Shown here: one piece after another, positions 27,017-39,316 of the stretch
Layout of the letters: the number at the start of each line of letters is the position of its first letter
Position numbering within the stretch: position 1 is the stretch's first letter
Source of the DNA: Herbaspirillum sp. CF444
Lineage (GTDB): Bacteria > Pseudomonadota > Gammaproteobacteria > Burkholderiales > Burkholderiaceae_D
Assembly: GCF_000282135.1 (NCBI RefSeq)
Contig: NZ_AKJW01000015.1
Location: forward strand, 1-64,000
DNA length: 64,000 nucleotides
Reading direction: 5' to 3'
Notes under the pieces: model-generated
The model's database searches: none
What the model was told of the DNA's origin: nothing
The model's input: the letters and a program-made list of their open reading frames with translations, nothing else
Position numbers and translations under genes: made by a program

Positions 27017-27526
27017 TCAGTACGTGCCGATGTAATCGCCCTTGCCGATTTCCACGCCGTTGTGGCGGAAGATGTCGTAAGCGGTGGTGACGTGGAAGAA
27101 GAAATGTTGCACGCCGTAGTGCAGCAGGTAGGCTTCGCCGGTGAAACGCTTTTCTTTCGGCGTACCGGGACGCAGCACGATCTCGCGGCCTGCGGCGCCT
27201 TCGAATTGTTCCGGCTTGAGGCCGTCGATGAAGGCGATGGTCTTGTCCAGGCGCGCCTGGAGGTCGGCGAAGCTGGCTTCGTTGTCTTCGTACGGCGGCA
27301 CTTCCACATTGGCCAGACGCGCAGGCACGCCCTTGGCGAAGTCGGCGGCGATTTGCACCTGACGGGTCAGGTTCAGCATGTCCGGGAACAGGCGGGCCTT
27401 GAGGAAAACATCGGCGTCGATGCTTTTGGCGGTGGCGTGCGCTTCCGCCTTTTTGAGGATGTCCTTGAGCGCGTTCAGTGCTTGCTTGAAAACGGGGACG
27501 GACGCAGCGTAGTAAGAGATGGTCAT
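27017..27526 (-). CDS. DUF1993 family protein
   Basis: A 169-aa cytoplasmic helical protein. TISYYAASVPVFKQALNALK at the N-terminus, ARLFPDMLNLTRQVQIAADF in the middle and LLHYGVQHFFFHVTTAYDIF with GDYIG at the C-terminus are the DUF1993 pattern, which belongs to the DinB/YfiT-like four-helix-bundle class. Conserved His residues could bind metal; the function is unknown. It may be in one transcript with the small membrane protein gene upstream (27596-27919). Confidence 0.85.
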   Translation of the reverse strand: MTISYYAASVPVFKQALNALKDILKKAEAHATAKSIDADVFLKARLFPDMLNLTRQVQIAADFAKGVPARLANVEVPPYEDNEASFADLQARLDKTIAFIDGLKPEQFEGAAGREIVLRPGTPKEKRFTGEAYLLHYGVQHFFFHVTTAYDIFRHNGVEIGKGDYIGTY

Positions 27527-27595
27527 GATTTTCCTTTGGTGTATTTCCGGTATGCGCGTGGCGCGCGTACGCAGGTGAGGCAGTCGTGCTTTGAA

Positions 27596-27919
27596 TTATG
27601 AATATTTCTGGAATTCGCTTTTTTGAAATTCAATTTCTAGCGGTCGGAATTTGGAGTACAGCCACAGGCCGCAGGCGAACAGCGTGCCGAGGAAGCCGGT
27701 GAAGATCAGCGCCAGCATGATGCCGACGAAAGGCGAGGCGATCAGTCCCATCAGACCGGTCAGATGCTGGCCGTTCCAGACGATGGTTTCGGCGCCGAAG
27801 AAGGCGAACAGGCCCATCAGGATGGAGATCGGCACCATCGAGAAACCCGAGGCGATCGCCAGGATCTTGTAGACCGTGCCGAAGGAGAAGCGCTTGATTT
27901 CCATTGTTTCAAACATCAT
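27596..27919 (-). CDS. Small membrane protein
   Basis: A 107-aa protein with three probable hydrophobic helices (ILAIASGFSMVPISILMGLF; LTGLMGLIASPFVGIMLALI; FTGFLGTLFACGLWLYSKF) and a charged C-terminus. No family was recognised. Two adjacent ATG codons (27919 and 27916) are possible starts. It precedes the DUF1993 gene by 69 nt on the same strand. Confidence 0.65.
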   Translation of the reverse strand: MMFETMEIKRFSFGTVYKILAIASGFSMVPISILMGLFAFFGAETIVWNGQHLTGLMGLIASPFVGIMLALIFTGFLGTLFACGLWLYSKFRPLEIEFQKSEFQKYS

Positions 27920-27991
27920 TGACCCGCATAAAAATGCCGGCGCTGTATATGCAGTGATGCAGTGCCGGCGTGAAGAACATGGATGGAAGTA

Positions 27992-29746
<1,755 letters not shown>

Positions 29747-29971
29747 GGATGCTTTGTGGGAGGCATATTTTATATAGACGGACATTTTACCGCAGCGCGC
29801 CAACATTGAATGGGTTTCCCGGCGGCTATGGAGGCAGGCGGCGGGACGATTCGTCCAAATTGCAGTGGAAATAATTGATTACACCTGATACGGATGGGAA
29901 TTACCTCGTCTTTCGCTTTGCGCGCAAGCTGTGCTTCATCGTCAGATTTTGACAAATCCAGGGAGAACGTC

Positions 29972-30100
29972 ATGAAGAAACTCATCAAACTCGCCATCGC
30001 CGGCGTGCTTGTCGCCACCACCTTGTCTGCCTGCATTGTCGTGCCGGTCGGACCGCCGCATGGCGGCTATTATCGCCATGATCCCTACTATGGACGTTAA
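29972..30100 (+). CDS. 42-aa lipoprotein
   Basis: A very short lipoprotein: MKKLIKLAIAGVLVATTLSA then Cys at residue 21, a VVPVGPPHGG stretch and a Tyr/His/Arg tail (YYRHDPYYGR). GGGAGAA lies 8-10 nt before the ATG. Similar tiny lipoproteins with a Pro/Gly/Tyr tail are widespread in Burkholderiales. It is followed after 55 nt by the interrupted gene at 30156, so they may share a transcript. Confidence 0.7.
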   Translation: MKKLIKLAIAGVLVATTLSACIVVPVGPPHGGYYRHDPYYGR

Positions 30101-30155
30101 CCGCAACGCTACGGCATGGAAGTAATACAGCAAGTTATTCACAAGGGAGTCCATA

Positions 30156-30620
30156 ATGAAAACGAACATGAAAAAAATACTCACGGCGCTAGCCATCACT
30201 ACATCGGCGTTTGCCGCTGTTGCGGCGCATGCCGACGAACCCGGTCGCCATCCTTTCTATGCGCATGCCAAGGCAGATCTGGATCAGGCCCGATGGCTGA
30301 TCGATCATCGTCCCGGCGATAACTGGCAAATGGGGCGCAGCGAGCAGGCTGCCCTGCGCGAAATCGATCTGGCTGAGCGTGATGTAATGTAACTGGGCCT
30401 GGACGTGGGCAAGGACATGTTCCGCCCTGAACGCGCCGATGTGCATCCTGACCGCCGCGGCCGCCTGCACGATGCTGTGGCGACGCTGGAGAAGGCGCAT
30501 CAGGATCTGGCGCATGAAGAAGACGATCCACGCGTGCGCGGCTTGCAGCGCGATGCCTTGCGTCATGTCGACGTTGCCTTGCACGCGACCAGAGAGGCCA
30601 TTCGCGACGCCGGTTACTAA
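30156..30620 (+). pseudogene. Secreted helical-repeat protein interrupted by an in-frame TAA
   Basis: A signal peptide (MKTNMKKILTALAITTSAFA...AHA) is followed by HPFYAHAKADLDQARWLIDH and REIDLAERDVM, then TAA at 30390-30392. The same frame continues without other stops to 30620, encoding LGLDVGKDMFRPERADVHPD, LHDAVATLEKAHQDLAHEED and LRHVDVALHATREAIRDAGY. The two halves look like repeats of one helical motif (A-x-x-L-x-x-A ... I/V-D-x-A), so the stop sits inside a once-continuous gene of about 154 codons. A single C-to-T change (CAA to TAA) would explain it; sequencing error is also possible. Function is unknown. Confidence 0.65.
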
Positions 30621-30635
30621 GCGTTCGCTGTGAAG

Positions 30636-30680
30636 ATGCCCGCCGGTTGATGATTGACTATCGGCCGGCGGGCATTTTTC
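30636..30680 (+). terminator. Rho-independent terminator
   Basis: ATGCCCGCCGG (30636-30646) and CCGGCGGGCAT (30665-30675), 18-nt loop, then TTTTTC. It ends the 30156-30620 unit. Confidence 0.8.
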
Positions 30681-30802
30681 TTTTCCGAACATCGCCTCTG
30701 AACGGCATTTCGTCCTGAACCCGGAGCGTTTCGTCGCATTCCGCTTGGTGTGTAGAGCGGGACCGGCGACACTGGCCTCCTGTTTTCATCCGGAGGATAG
30801 TC

Positions 30803-31267
30803 ATGTCACCCAGTCTGCTCAAGACCTTGCACCTGCTCGGCGTTGTTCTCTTTCTCGGCAACATCATCGTCACCGCATTTTGGAAAATCATGGCCGATCG
30901 CACGCGCGATCTGGCCGTGATCCGTTTCGCCGTGCGCACGACCAACTGGGCCGACGTGGTGTTTACATTCGGCGGCATCTTGGTGTTGGGGGCTGCGGGC
31001 CATGCGATGGTGGCGTTGGAAGACGGCTTGACGCCATCCGGCTGGCTGCGCTGGGCCTATGGCCTGTTCGCCGTCACCGGTTTGCTGTGGGTTGGCATCC
31101 TGATTCCGGTGCAAAGGGCGCAGGCGCGTTTGCTGCATCCCTTGCCGCGCGAAGCGGAGATCCCGGCGCGTTATTGGCGGCTGGCGGCGATCTGGGCCGT
31201 GGCCGGCTCGGTGGCGACTTTGTTGCCGCTGGCGATTCTGTATCTGATGACGGTCAAGCCGATATGA
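30803..31267 (+). CDS. DUF2269 family membrane protein
   Basis: A 154-aa inner-membrane protein with four helices: LLKTLHLLGVVLFLGNIIVT, WADVVFTFGGILVLGAAGHA, WAYGLFAVTGLLWVGILIPV and AAIWAVAGSVATLLPLAILY. The KxLHLLGVVLFLGN start and conserved histidine/tryptophan positions are those of DUF2269 (predicted integral membrane protein). A GGAGG motif lies 7 nt before the ATG. Function is unknown. It converges on the LytTR regulator gene. Confidence 0.8.
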   Translation: MSPSLLKTLHLLGVVLFLGNIIVTAFWKIMADRTRDLAVIRFAVRTTNWADVVFTFGGILVLGAAGHAMVALEDGLTPSGWLRWAYGLFAVTGLLWVGILIPVQRAQARLLHPLPREAEIPARYWRLAAIWAVAGSVATLLPLAILYLMTVKPI

Positions 31268-31276
31268 CCTCCATGC

Positions 31277-32092
31277 CTACATTTGTTTGAACAAATGCGT
31301 GAAGAGGCGGCTGACGGCCAGCGTTTCCGGACGCGAGCGCAGCCGCAGCGACAATTTTCCGGCTTCGTCGCGCTGCGCCGATTGCACCTGCGCGATACGC
31401 ACGATGGTGCCGCGATGGATTTGCCAGAAGACGTCGGGATCCAGCTGCGGAATCAGCTCCTTGAGGCTGGTGCGGATCAGCGATTCGCTGTCGGCGGTGA
31501 CGACGTTGACGTACTTGTCGGTGGCCTCGAAATAAATCACTTCTTCGATCGGAATCAGCTTGATCTGATTGCCGACGGCTGCGCGTATCATGCGCAGTCG
31601 CTCCTGCGCTGCGGGCGCCGGCGCGAGGGTTGGTGCGATGCCGCGCAACTGTTGCAGCACGCGTTCCAGTTCGCTCCCGGGGTTGCCGGACTTGCCGCTT
31701 CGGTCCAGCCGGGCTTGCAGGCGTTCCACGGTTTTCGCCAGCCGTTCGTCGTTGGCGGGCTTGAGTACATAATCGATGGCGGCGTGTTCGAAAGCTTGCA
31801 CGGCGTAGTCGTCGTAAGCCGTGACGAACACCAGCAGCGGAAACGGACGCTGTTCCGGCCATTCTTCCGCCAGTTCGCGCGCCGCTTCCAATCCGCTTTT
31901 ACCGGGCATTTTGATGTCGAGGAAAACGACGTCCGGTTGCGTCGCCAGCGCATGCTCCACCGCTTCGATGCCGTTGGCGGCGAAGCCGACGATCTCCAGT
32001 TCTGGCCACAGGCGTTGCAGGCTGGCGGACAAGGCCGTCGCCAGCAGGACTTCGTCTTCGGCAATCAGGGCGCGGGCTGGGAGTGAGGTCAT
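31277..32092 (-). CDS. LytTR response regulator
   Basis: A 271-aa response regulator. The receiver domain has the acidic pair E12/D13 and phosphoacceptor Asp59 (VVFLDIKMPGKSG) and the conserved FVTAYDDYAVQAFEHAAIDY; the C-terminal LytTR DNA-binding domain (LIPIEEVIYFEATDKYVNVV, FWQIHRGTIVRIAQV) contacts DNA through beta strands. It lies 15 nt after the sensor kinase and forms a LytS/LytR- or AlgZ/AlgR-type pair with it. Targets are unknown. Confidence 0.92.
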   Translation of the reverse strand: MTSLPARALIAEDEVLLATALSASLQRLWPELEIVGFAANGIEAVEHALATQPDVVFLDIKMPGKSGLEAARELAEEWPEQRPFPLLVFVTAYDDYAVQAFEHAAIDYVLKPANDERLAKTVERLQARLDRSGKSGNPGSELERVLQQLRGIAPTLAPAPAAQERLRMIRAAVGNQIKLIPIEEVIYFEATDKYVNVVTADSESLIRTSLKELIPQLDPDVFWQIHRGTIVRIAQVQSAQRDEAGKLSLRLRSRPETLAVSRLFTHLFKQM

Positions 32093-32107
32093 CGCGGATG
32101 GTCTTGA

Positions 32108-33202
32108 TTATCGGGTTGGATCGGGATACAGCGCAGCCATGGGAATGGTGATCTGCGCTACGGCGCCTTCGGGGATATTGTGCGTGAGCGTCAATTCCGC
32201 CAGCGGGCCGTACAGGGCGTCGAGGCGGGCGCGGATATTTTCCAGGCCGAGATGGGTGCTGTCGGGTTTGTTGTAGCTGGTGGAGGTATTGAGTCCCATG
32301 CCGGTGTCGAACACGCTCACGATCAGCATGCCGTCATGGACGGTCACGCGCACGGTGCAGTCGCCGCCTTCCACCTTGGGTTCGAGACCGTGGCGAATGG
32401 CGTTCTCGACCAGCGGTTGCAGCAGCATCGGCGCGATCGGCGTGGGCCTGAGTTCATCCGGCAGCTGCAGGCTGTAGGTCAGGCGCAGCCCCATGCGCAG
32501 CGACATCAGGCCGAGATAGGCCTTGGTCAGTTCGAACTCCTGCCCCATCGTGGTCTGGGCGCTGCGCGAGGTCGACAACGTGGCGCGCAGGTAGTGGATC
32601 AGTTGGTCCAGCATTTGCTGGGCGCGGATGGGTTCGGTGGAAATCAGGGTTTGCAGCGTCGCCAGCGTGTTGAACAGCATGTGTGGTTCGATCTGCGCCT
32701 GCAGCATTTGCAGCTGCGCCTGGACGGCTTGTTTTTCGATGACGACGTTGCGGGCTTCCAGCGCCGCCATTTTTTCGCGATTCCAGTAAAACAGCGTGGC
32801 GCCGACGCAGACCAGCAGGATCAGGACGATGACGCCGATGGTGTTGTTGGCCTGGCCCAGCGCGAGTAATTCAACCGGTCGTCCGATCAGGGTGCCGGCG
32901 ATCACGTTGCCGATGAAAAAGGACAACGGCGCGAAAATCAACAGCATGAGGAAGAAGCCGGGCTTGTTCGGTTCATCCTTGCCCCATAACAAAATACGGC
33001 CGCAGTCGATCAGCATCATGGCGGTGGTGCCGATGCACATCGAGAACACCAGATTCTCCACAAAGCCGGCACCGATGCGCATGAGGTAAGTGACCACCAC
33101 TGCGCACAACAGGTTGATGACCATGGTCGGCACCAGGCTGCGTAGCAGTTCCGGTGCGATGAGGGGTAAGCGTGAAGCGATGGTTGTTGCGTTCGTGGTC
33201 AT
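32108..33202 (-). CDS. LytS/AlgZ-type sensor histidine kinase
   Basis: A 364-aa membrane kinase: four hydrophobic segments at about residues 23-43, 49-70, 83-105 and 121-140, then a coiled coil and the His_kinase domain with phosphoacceptor His174 (QAQIEPHMLFNTLATLQTLI), and an ATPase domain with LVENAIRHGLEP and VFDTGMGLNTS. ATG 33202 overlaps the stop of the 2TM gene by 4 nt (ATGA), showing translational coupling. There is no large sensor domain, so the stimulus is likely read in the membrane. Confidence 0.9.
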   Translation of the reverse strand: MTTNATTIASRLPLIAPELLRSLVPTMVINLLCAVVVTYLMRIGAGFVENLVFSMCIGTTAMMLIDCGRILLWGKDEPNKPGFFLMLLIFAPLSFFIGNVIAGTLIGRPVELLALGQANNTIGVIVLILLVCVGATLFYWNREKMAALEARNVVIEKQAVQAQLQMLQAQIEPHMLFNTLATLQTLISTEPIRAQQMLDQLIHYLRATLSTSRSAQTTMGQEFELTKAYLGLMSLRMGLRLTYSLQLPDELRPTPIAPMLLQPLVENAIRHGLEPKVEGGDCTVRVTVHDGMLIVSVFDTGMGLNTSTSYNKPDSTHLGLENIRARLDALYGPLAELTLTHNIPEGAVAQITIPMAALYPDPTR

Positions 33203-33480
33203 TGCCGGTGATTTTTCAATTCCTGTTCGATCATGCGTTGTTTCCATGCCGGAGGTACCTGCATGAATACTTTCAAGCCGTGAAATAGTAACCCGATTCC
33301 CCATCCCAGTAACGGCGCCGCCGCCCAGAACGGCTTGTGCGTCTGCAGCAGGTTCAGTGTGATCAGGCCGGCGTTGACGATGAGGTAGACGCCGAGATGG
33401 GAGAAGAAACGAAGCTTGCGCTCGATGCGCCGGGTGGCGTTGAGCAGGGCCGAATCGGACGATGGCAGGGAAGTGGACAT
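33199..33480 (-). CDS. 2TM domain protein, coupled to the LytS-type kinase
   Basis: A 93-aa protein with the 2TM-domain pattern: RRIERKLRFFSHLGVYLIVN, then two helices (HLGVYLIVNAGLITLNLLQ; AAPLLGWGIGLLFHGLKVF) and a basic tail. Such small proteins frequently sit next to LytTR kinases or regulators. Its stop overlaps the kinase start by 4 nt, so the three genes 2TM-kinase-regulator form one operon and the 2TM protein may be an accessory sensor. ATG 33480 is used. Confidence 0.8.
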   Translation of the reverse strand: MSTSLPSSDSALLNATRRIERKLRFFSHLGVYLIVNAGLITLNLLQTHKPFWAAAPLLGWGIGLLFHGLKVFMQVPPAWKQRMIEQELKNHRQ

Positions 33481-33638
33481 GACGGTTTCCTCGTTGCGGG
33501 TATGGCGGCATGATGTATCACCCGCTTTGGCGGCGACAGCAGTTTGCGACGAAGCGTCAACATCGGCGGACGAAGTGCTGCCAAGTTGTGCGCCTCGGCA
33601 TAGAATGGCGGCAATAAATTTTTTGTCCGGAGAAAAAC

Positions 33639-34400
33639 ATGTGGCCTTACCCGAAAGTTGCAGCACATCGCGGCGGCGGCACGCTGGCGCCGGAAAATAC
33701 GCTGGCGGCGTTTCGCTGCGGCATGGAATACGGTTTCAGGGCGGTCGAATTCGACGTCATGCTGACCAGCGACGAGCAGGCCATCCTGATGCACGACGCC
33801 TCGTTCGGCCGCACCTTGCCGGGCGAGGGCAAGATCGCGGAGCACACGCTGCAGGATTTGCAGAAACTCGACGCCGGTGGTTGGCACAGCCCGAAATATG
33901 CCGGCGAGCCGGTCTGCACGTTGGCGCAGGTGCTGGAGTTCTGCCGCGGCAACGGCATCTGGATGAATATCGAAATCAAGCCTGCCGGCGACGCCTATGC
34001 GGTGCGCACCGGCGAAGTTGCCGGAGAAGCAGTCGCGCGTTTCTTTGCCGACGAAATCGCCGCGCATGTGCCGGGGCGGAACGACCGCAGCCTGCCGCTG
34101 TTTTCGTCGTTCTCTTTCGATGCGCTGATGGCGGCCAAACGGAGCGCGCCGGGGATTCCGCGCGGCTTCCTGGTCGACCGGATTCCCGTTGACTGGGAAC
34201 AGCGTTTGCAGGCGCTGGATGCGGTGGCGCTGCATACCAGCCACAAGAATTTGACGCCGGAACTGGCGCAGGCGGTCAAACAGGCGGGATATGGTTTATT
34301 CTGCTACACCGTCAACGAACCGGCGCGCGCGGAAGAAATTCTGGGCTGGGGCGTGGACGGATTTTGTACCGACCGTATCGACCTGATCGGCCCGGCATAA
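33639..34400 (+). CDS. ugpQ: Glycerophosphodiester phosphodiesterase
   Basis: A 253-aa GDPD family enzyme that hydrolyses glycerophosphodiesters to glycerol 3-phosphate and an alcohol. The active-site motif is AHRGGGTLAPENTLAAFRCG (residues about 7-26; catalytic H, metal-ligand E), VEFDVMLTSDEQAILMHD carries the E-x-D and catalytic His, and WMNIEIKPAG has the third metal ligand. There is no signal peptide, so it is cytoplasmic like UgpQ. Confidence 0.92.
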   Translation: MWPYPKVAAHRGGGTLAPENTLAAFRCGMEYGFRAVEFDVMLTSDEQAILMHDASFGRTLPGEGKIAEHTLQDLQKLDAGGWHSPKYAGEPVCTLAQVLEFCRGNGIWMNIEIKPAGDAYAVRTGEVAGEAVARFFADEIAAHVPGRNDRSLPLFSSFSFDALMAAKRSAPGIPRGFLVDRIPVDWEQRLQALDAVALHTSHKNLTPELAQAVKQAGYGLFCYTVNEPARAEEILGWGVDGFCTDRIDLIGPA

Positions 34401-34445
34401 AAAAGAAAAACGGTAAAAACGAAAAACAGAGGGAAGCAAGGAATC

Positions 34446-34964
34446 ATGAAAATCAAGGGCATGCTCCGCATGCTGGCGGCCACGGCGGCCATCGCCATTG
34501 CGATCACCGGCAACGCCGGCGCACAGCAGGGAAATCAGGGAAGCGGCCAGCAAAAATACACCGATGACGCCATCGTCCGTGATCTGAAGGCCGGCAAGCT
34601 GACCGTGCGCGAAGCGCAAATCCTGCAGGACAGGCGTGATCGCGCGGAGGCAAAAACAACGCCCAAGGCGACTGCTCCCGCAGATGCCTCGAAATCGATC
34701 GCAAAGAAGGCGCATGCCGCCAAACCGGTAAAACCGGGTAAAGCCGTCAAGAAAAAAAGCAAGGCGCCCGTCAAGCATCTGACCAGCCCGCATGCTAAAC
34801 ATGGTCAGCATGCGCCGAAAGGCAAGGCGGCTGCCAAGCCGCATCACGCGGCAGCGGTGAAGGAAGAACCGGGTAAGGCAAGCGGGCCGGCAAAGAAGAA
34901 AGACAAGACTGCCACCAAGAAGCCGGAGCCAGTCCGCAAAACTGCGGTGAAATACATCAGGTAA
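34446..34964 (+). CDS. Secreted Lys/Ala-rich protein
   Basis: A 172-aa protein: signal peptide ending NAGAQQ (about residues 1-27), a short ordered part (YTDDAIVRDLKAGKLTVREA), then about 100 residues of Lys/Ala/Pro/His-rich low complexity resembling histone H1-like tails (KPVKPGKAVKKKSKAPVKHL). No family was recognised. The ordered segment might be a small helical hairpin. It is expected in the periplasm or envelope; nucleic-acid or polyanion binding is only a guess. Confidence 0.65.
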   Translation: MKIKGMLRMLAATAAIAIAITGNAGAQQGNQGSGQQKYTDDAIVRDLKAGKLTVREAQILQDRRDRAEAKTTPKATAPADASKSIAKKAHAAKPVKPGKAVKKKSKAPVKHLTSPHAKHGQHAPKGKAAAKPHHAAAVKEEPGKASGPAKKKDKTATKKPEPVRKTAVKYIR

Positions 34965-35139
34965 TTCCTGAATAGACGGAGCCTGCGCAACGCTTAAAAT
35001 GTGTCAACGCGAATCGAAAGCACAGCGTTAAACACGCACAGGTGGTCGTATGTCAGAACGGATTCGCCGAAATGACGTGGCGAATTCTGGATAACAAATC
35101 GTCAGCGCACTTGTGATGAACCAACTTAAGAGGAAAAAG

Positions 35140-35364
35140 ATGAAACTGAATAAATTACTGGCAGCAGTCCTGGTCGCCGCTTTCGCAATGCCTGTCCTGG
35201 CTCAGAACGTTCCTGCAGCAGCCCCGGCGGCTCCGGCTGCAAGCGCACCGGCAGCAGCGCCGGCAGCAAAGCCTGCCAAGCACAAGAAACACGCCAAAAA
35301 GCACAAAAAGCACAAGAAACACGCCAAGAAGAGCAAGAACGGCAAGCTGTATCAAGGCGCCTGA
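35140..35364 (+). CDS. Small secreted Ala/Pro then His/Lys-rich protein
   Basis: A 74-aa protein: signal peptide MKLNKLLAAVLVAAFAMPVL-AQ, an Ala/Pro block (AAAPAAPAASAPAAAPAAKP), a strongly basic KHKK repeat (about residues 44-66) and KLYQGA at the end. ATG 35140 follows AGAGGAAAAAG; an earlier in-frame ATG (35113) would add nine residues. Its stop directly precedes the structured RNA region. Its function is unknown; the His-rich cluster could bind metal. Confidence 0.65.
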   Translation: MKLNKLLAAVLVAAFAMPVLAQNVPAAAPAAPAASAPAAAPAAKPAKHKKHAKKHKKHKKHAKKSKNGKLYQGA

Positions 35365-35374
35365 TTTACCGGAG

Positions 35375-35494
35375 GGGGTTTTAGCCACGCAAGCCGTGAT
35401 GGGGCCAGGTCGGAAAGCAACGAGACCGGTCTGATTCAGATTGCAGGTTGACATCACCATTAACCCGTTTGGAGCGATCCGAACGGGTTTTTTT
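35375..35494 (+). ncRNA. Candidate structured small RNA upstream of alaS
   Basis: After the stop of the KHKK-rich gene the sequence can form a CACG/CGTG hairpin (35386-35398), then GGCCAGGTC / GACCGGTC (35403-35431) with a 12-nt loop GGAAAGCAACGA, and finally the strong terminator at 35462-35494. There is no coding frame. This layout suggests a ~120-nt RNA, either a 3'-UTR-derived sRNA of the upstream gene or an independent transcript. It is not 4.5S RNA, since the conserved SRP loop is missing. Confidence 0.5.
35462..35494 (+). terminator. Strong rho-independent terminator
   Basis: AACCCGTTTGGA (35462-35473), tetraloop GCGA, TCCGAACGGGTT (35478-35489), one G-U pair, then a seven-T run ending 35494. 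It isolates alaS from the upstream unit. Confidence 0.93.
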
Positions 35495-35627
35495 GCGTCC
35501 GTATTTGCGTTTGCACATGGAGACATGCGGCAGGCGCGCCGCAGACCATGATTGTGATAGGGCTTATCACGTATAATCATCGGTTCGCAACATCTTTCTT
35601 GCACCGTTTTCTTTACAGTCCTCGAAC

Positions 35628-38252
<2,625 letters not shown>

Positions 38253-38269
38253 CCGACCAGGCAGCATCC

Positions 38270-38821
38270 GTGAGCGACTTCAAGTTCTGTCCCGTCTGCG
38301 CCGCATCGCTGGTCATGCGGGCGGACGAACAAGAGGCGGGCAAGCTGCGGCTTGCCTGTCCCGACGGTCACTGGACGCATTGGGACAACCCTCTGCCAGT
38401 GCTGGCGGGCCTGGTCGAGATCGACGGCAGGATGTTGCTGGCGCGCAATGCGGCGTGGGCGGAAGGCCGGTTTGCCTTGATCACCGGCTTCATGGAGCGG
38501 GACGAAACGCCGGAGCAAGGCATCGCGCGAGAAATCAAAGAAGAAACCAATCTCGATGCCAACCAAATCACCCTGATCGGCGTTTACGAGTTCATGCGCA
38601 AGAATGAATTGATCATTGCGTATCACGTCAAGGCGACGGGCGAGATCAAGCTGTCTCCGGAATTGCTGGAGTACCGCCTGGTGGCGCCGCCGGACTTGCG
38701 ACCCTGGCCTGCAGGGACGGGATACGCGGTGGCGGACTGGATGCGGCGTCATGATTTGCCGGTGCAGTTTGTCGAATTTGCAGGTTCATCCACTCCGCTA
38801 GTTTCCCCTGCACAACATTAG
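38270..38821 (+). CDS. Nudix hydrolase with zinc ribbon (NudC-like)
   Basis: A 183-aa hydrolase of nucleotide derivatives. The N-terminal half-ribbon CPVC (about residues 7-10) and CPDGHWTHWDNPLPV precede the Nudix box GFMERDETPEQGIAREIKEE (G-x5-E-x7-REUxEE), all catalytic glutamates intact. It starts with GTG at 38270, 17 nt after alaS, probably co-transcribed. The ribbon plus box resembles NADH pyrophosphatase-like proteins, but the length and missing NudC tail mean the substrate is open. Confidence 0.85.
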   Translation: MSDFKFCPVCAASLVMRADEQEAGKLRLACPDGHWTHWDNPLPVLAGLVEIDGRMLLARNAAWAEGRFALITGFMERDETPEQGIAREIKEETNLDANQITLIGVYEFMRKNELIIAYHVKATGEIKLSPELLEYRLVAPPDLRPWPAGTGYAVADWMRRHDLPVQFVEFAGSSTPLVSPAQH

Positions 38822-38916
38822 TGCACGAAATACAACAGAGTATGTTGCGACGCACCAACGCGGTTCATGTTGGGGTAGAATTCTCGAACGATCACTAGGA
38901 ATTTTTGATTCACAGT

Positions 38917-39150
38917 ATGGTTATTGAATTTCACAGAGAGTTGGATGCGCGGGGCCTGAATTGTCCGCTGCCGATACTGAAAACCAAGAAGGCATTGGCG
39001 GATATGTCGAGCGGCCAGGTATTGCGCGTGACGGCCACGGACACCGGTTCGGTGCGGGACTTCCAGGCTTTTGCCAAGCAGACGGGCAACGATTTGCTGT
39101 CGCAATCGCAAGAGAATCAGGAATTCATTTTCTTCATGAAGCGTAAATGA
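38917..39150 (+). CDS. TusA/SirA family sulfur-carrier-like protein
   Basis: A 77-aa protein with ELDARGLNCPLPILKTKKAL (the CPxP motif with the active Cys at about residue 15), followed by VLRVTATDTGSVRDFQAFAK and a C-terminal FIFFMKRK strand. TusA-family proteins relay persulfide sulfur to tRNA thiolation or other acceptors. Start is uncertain: ATG 38917, or TTG 38905 which lies 4 nt after AGGA. The gene stands alone between the Nudix gene and a terminator. Confidence 0.85.
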   Translation: MVIEFHRELDARGLNCPLPILKTKKALADMSSGQVLRVTATDTGSVRDFQAFAKQTGNDLLSQSQENQEFIFFMKRK

Positions 39151-39220
39151 TTTACGCATTTTTCATGACCTGCTTCTGATCTGTTCCTGATCAGTTTGTA
39201 CGCAAGGACCCGGATATAAA

Positions 39221-39246
39221 AAAACGCCCGCTGATGCGGGCGTTTT
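39221..39246. terminator. Bidirectional terminator
   Basis: Perfect 11-bp arms AAAACGCCCGC / GCGGGCGTTTT (39221-39231, 39236-39246), loop TGAT, flanked by A-run and T-run. It sits between the convergent TusA-like and glutamate-synthase-like genes. Confidence 0.9.
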
Positions 39247-39316
39247 ATATTGGTGCGTCCCTTGTCTCTCGTTGTTTCCATTCGATGCATGAACATCCGC
39301 GCATCGCATATCTTGT

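Noticed and set aside
30405-30620. Separate small gene after the TAA at 30390
   Set aside because: It starts at GTG without a ribosome binding site and is in the same frame as the preceding half, so it is better seen as the second part of an interrupted gene.
35375-35494. 4.5S (SRP) RNA or a c-di-GMP-I riboswitch
   Set aside because: The conserved SRP loop with GGAAGGAAGCAGCC and the paired receptor arms of GEMM riboswitches are not found; only a generic structured RNA is reported.
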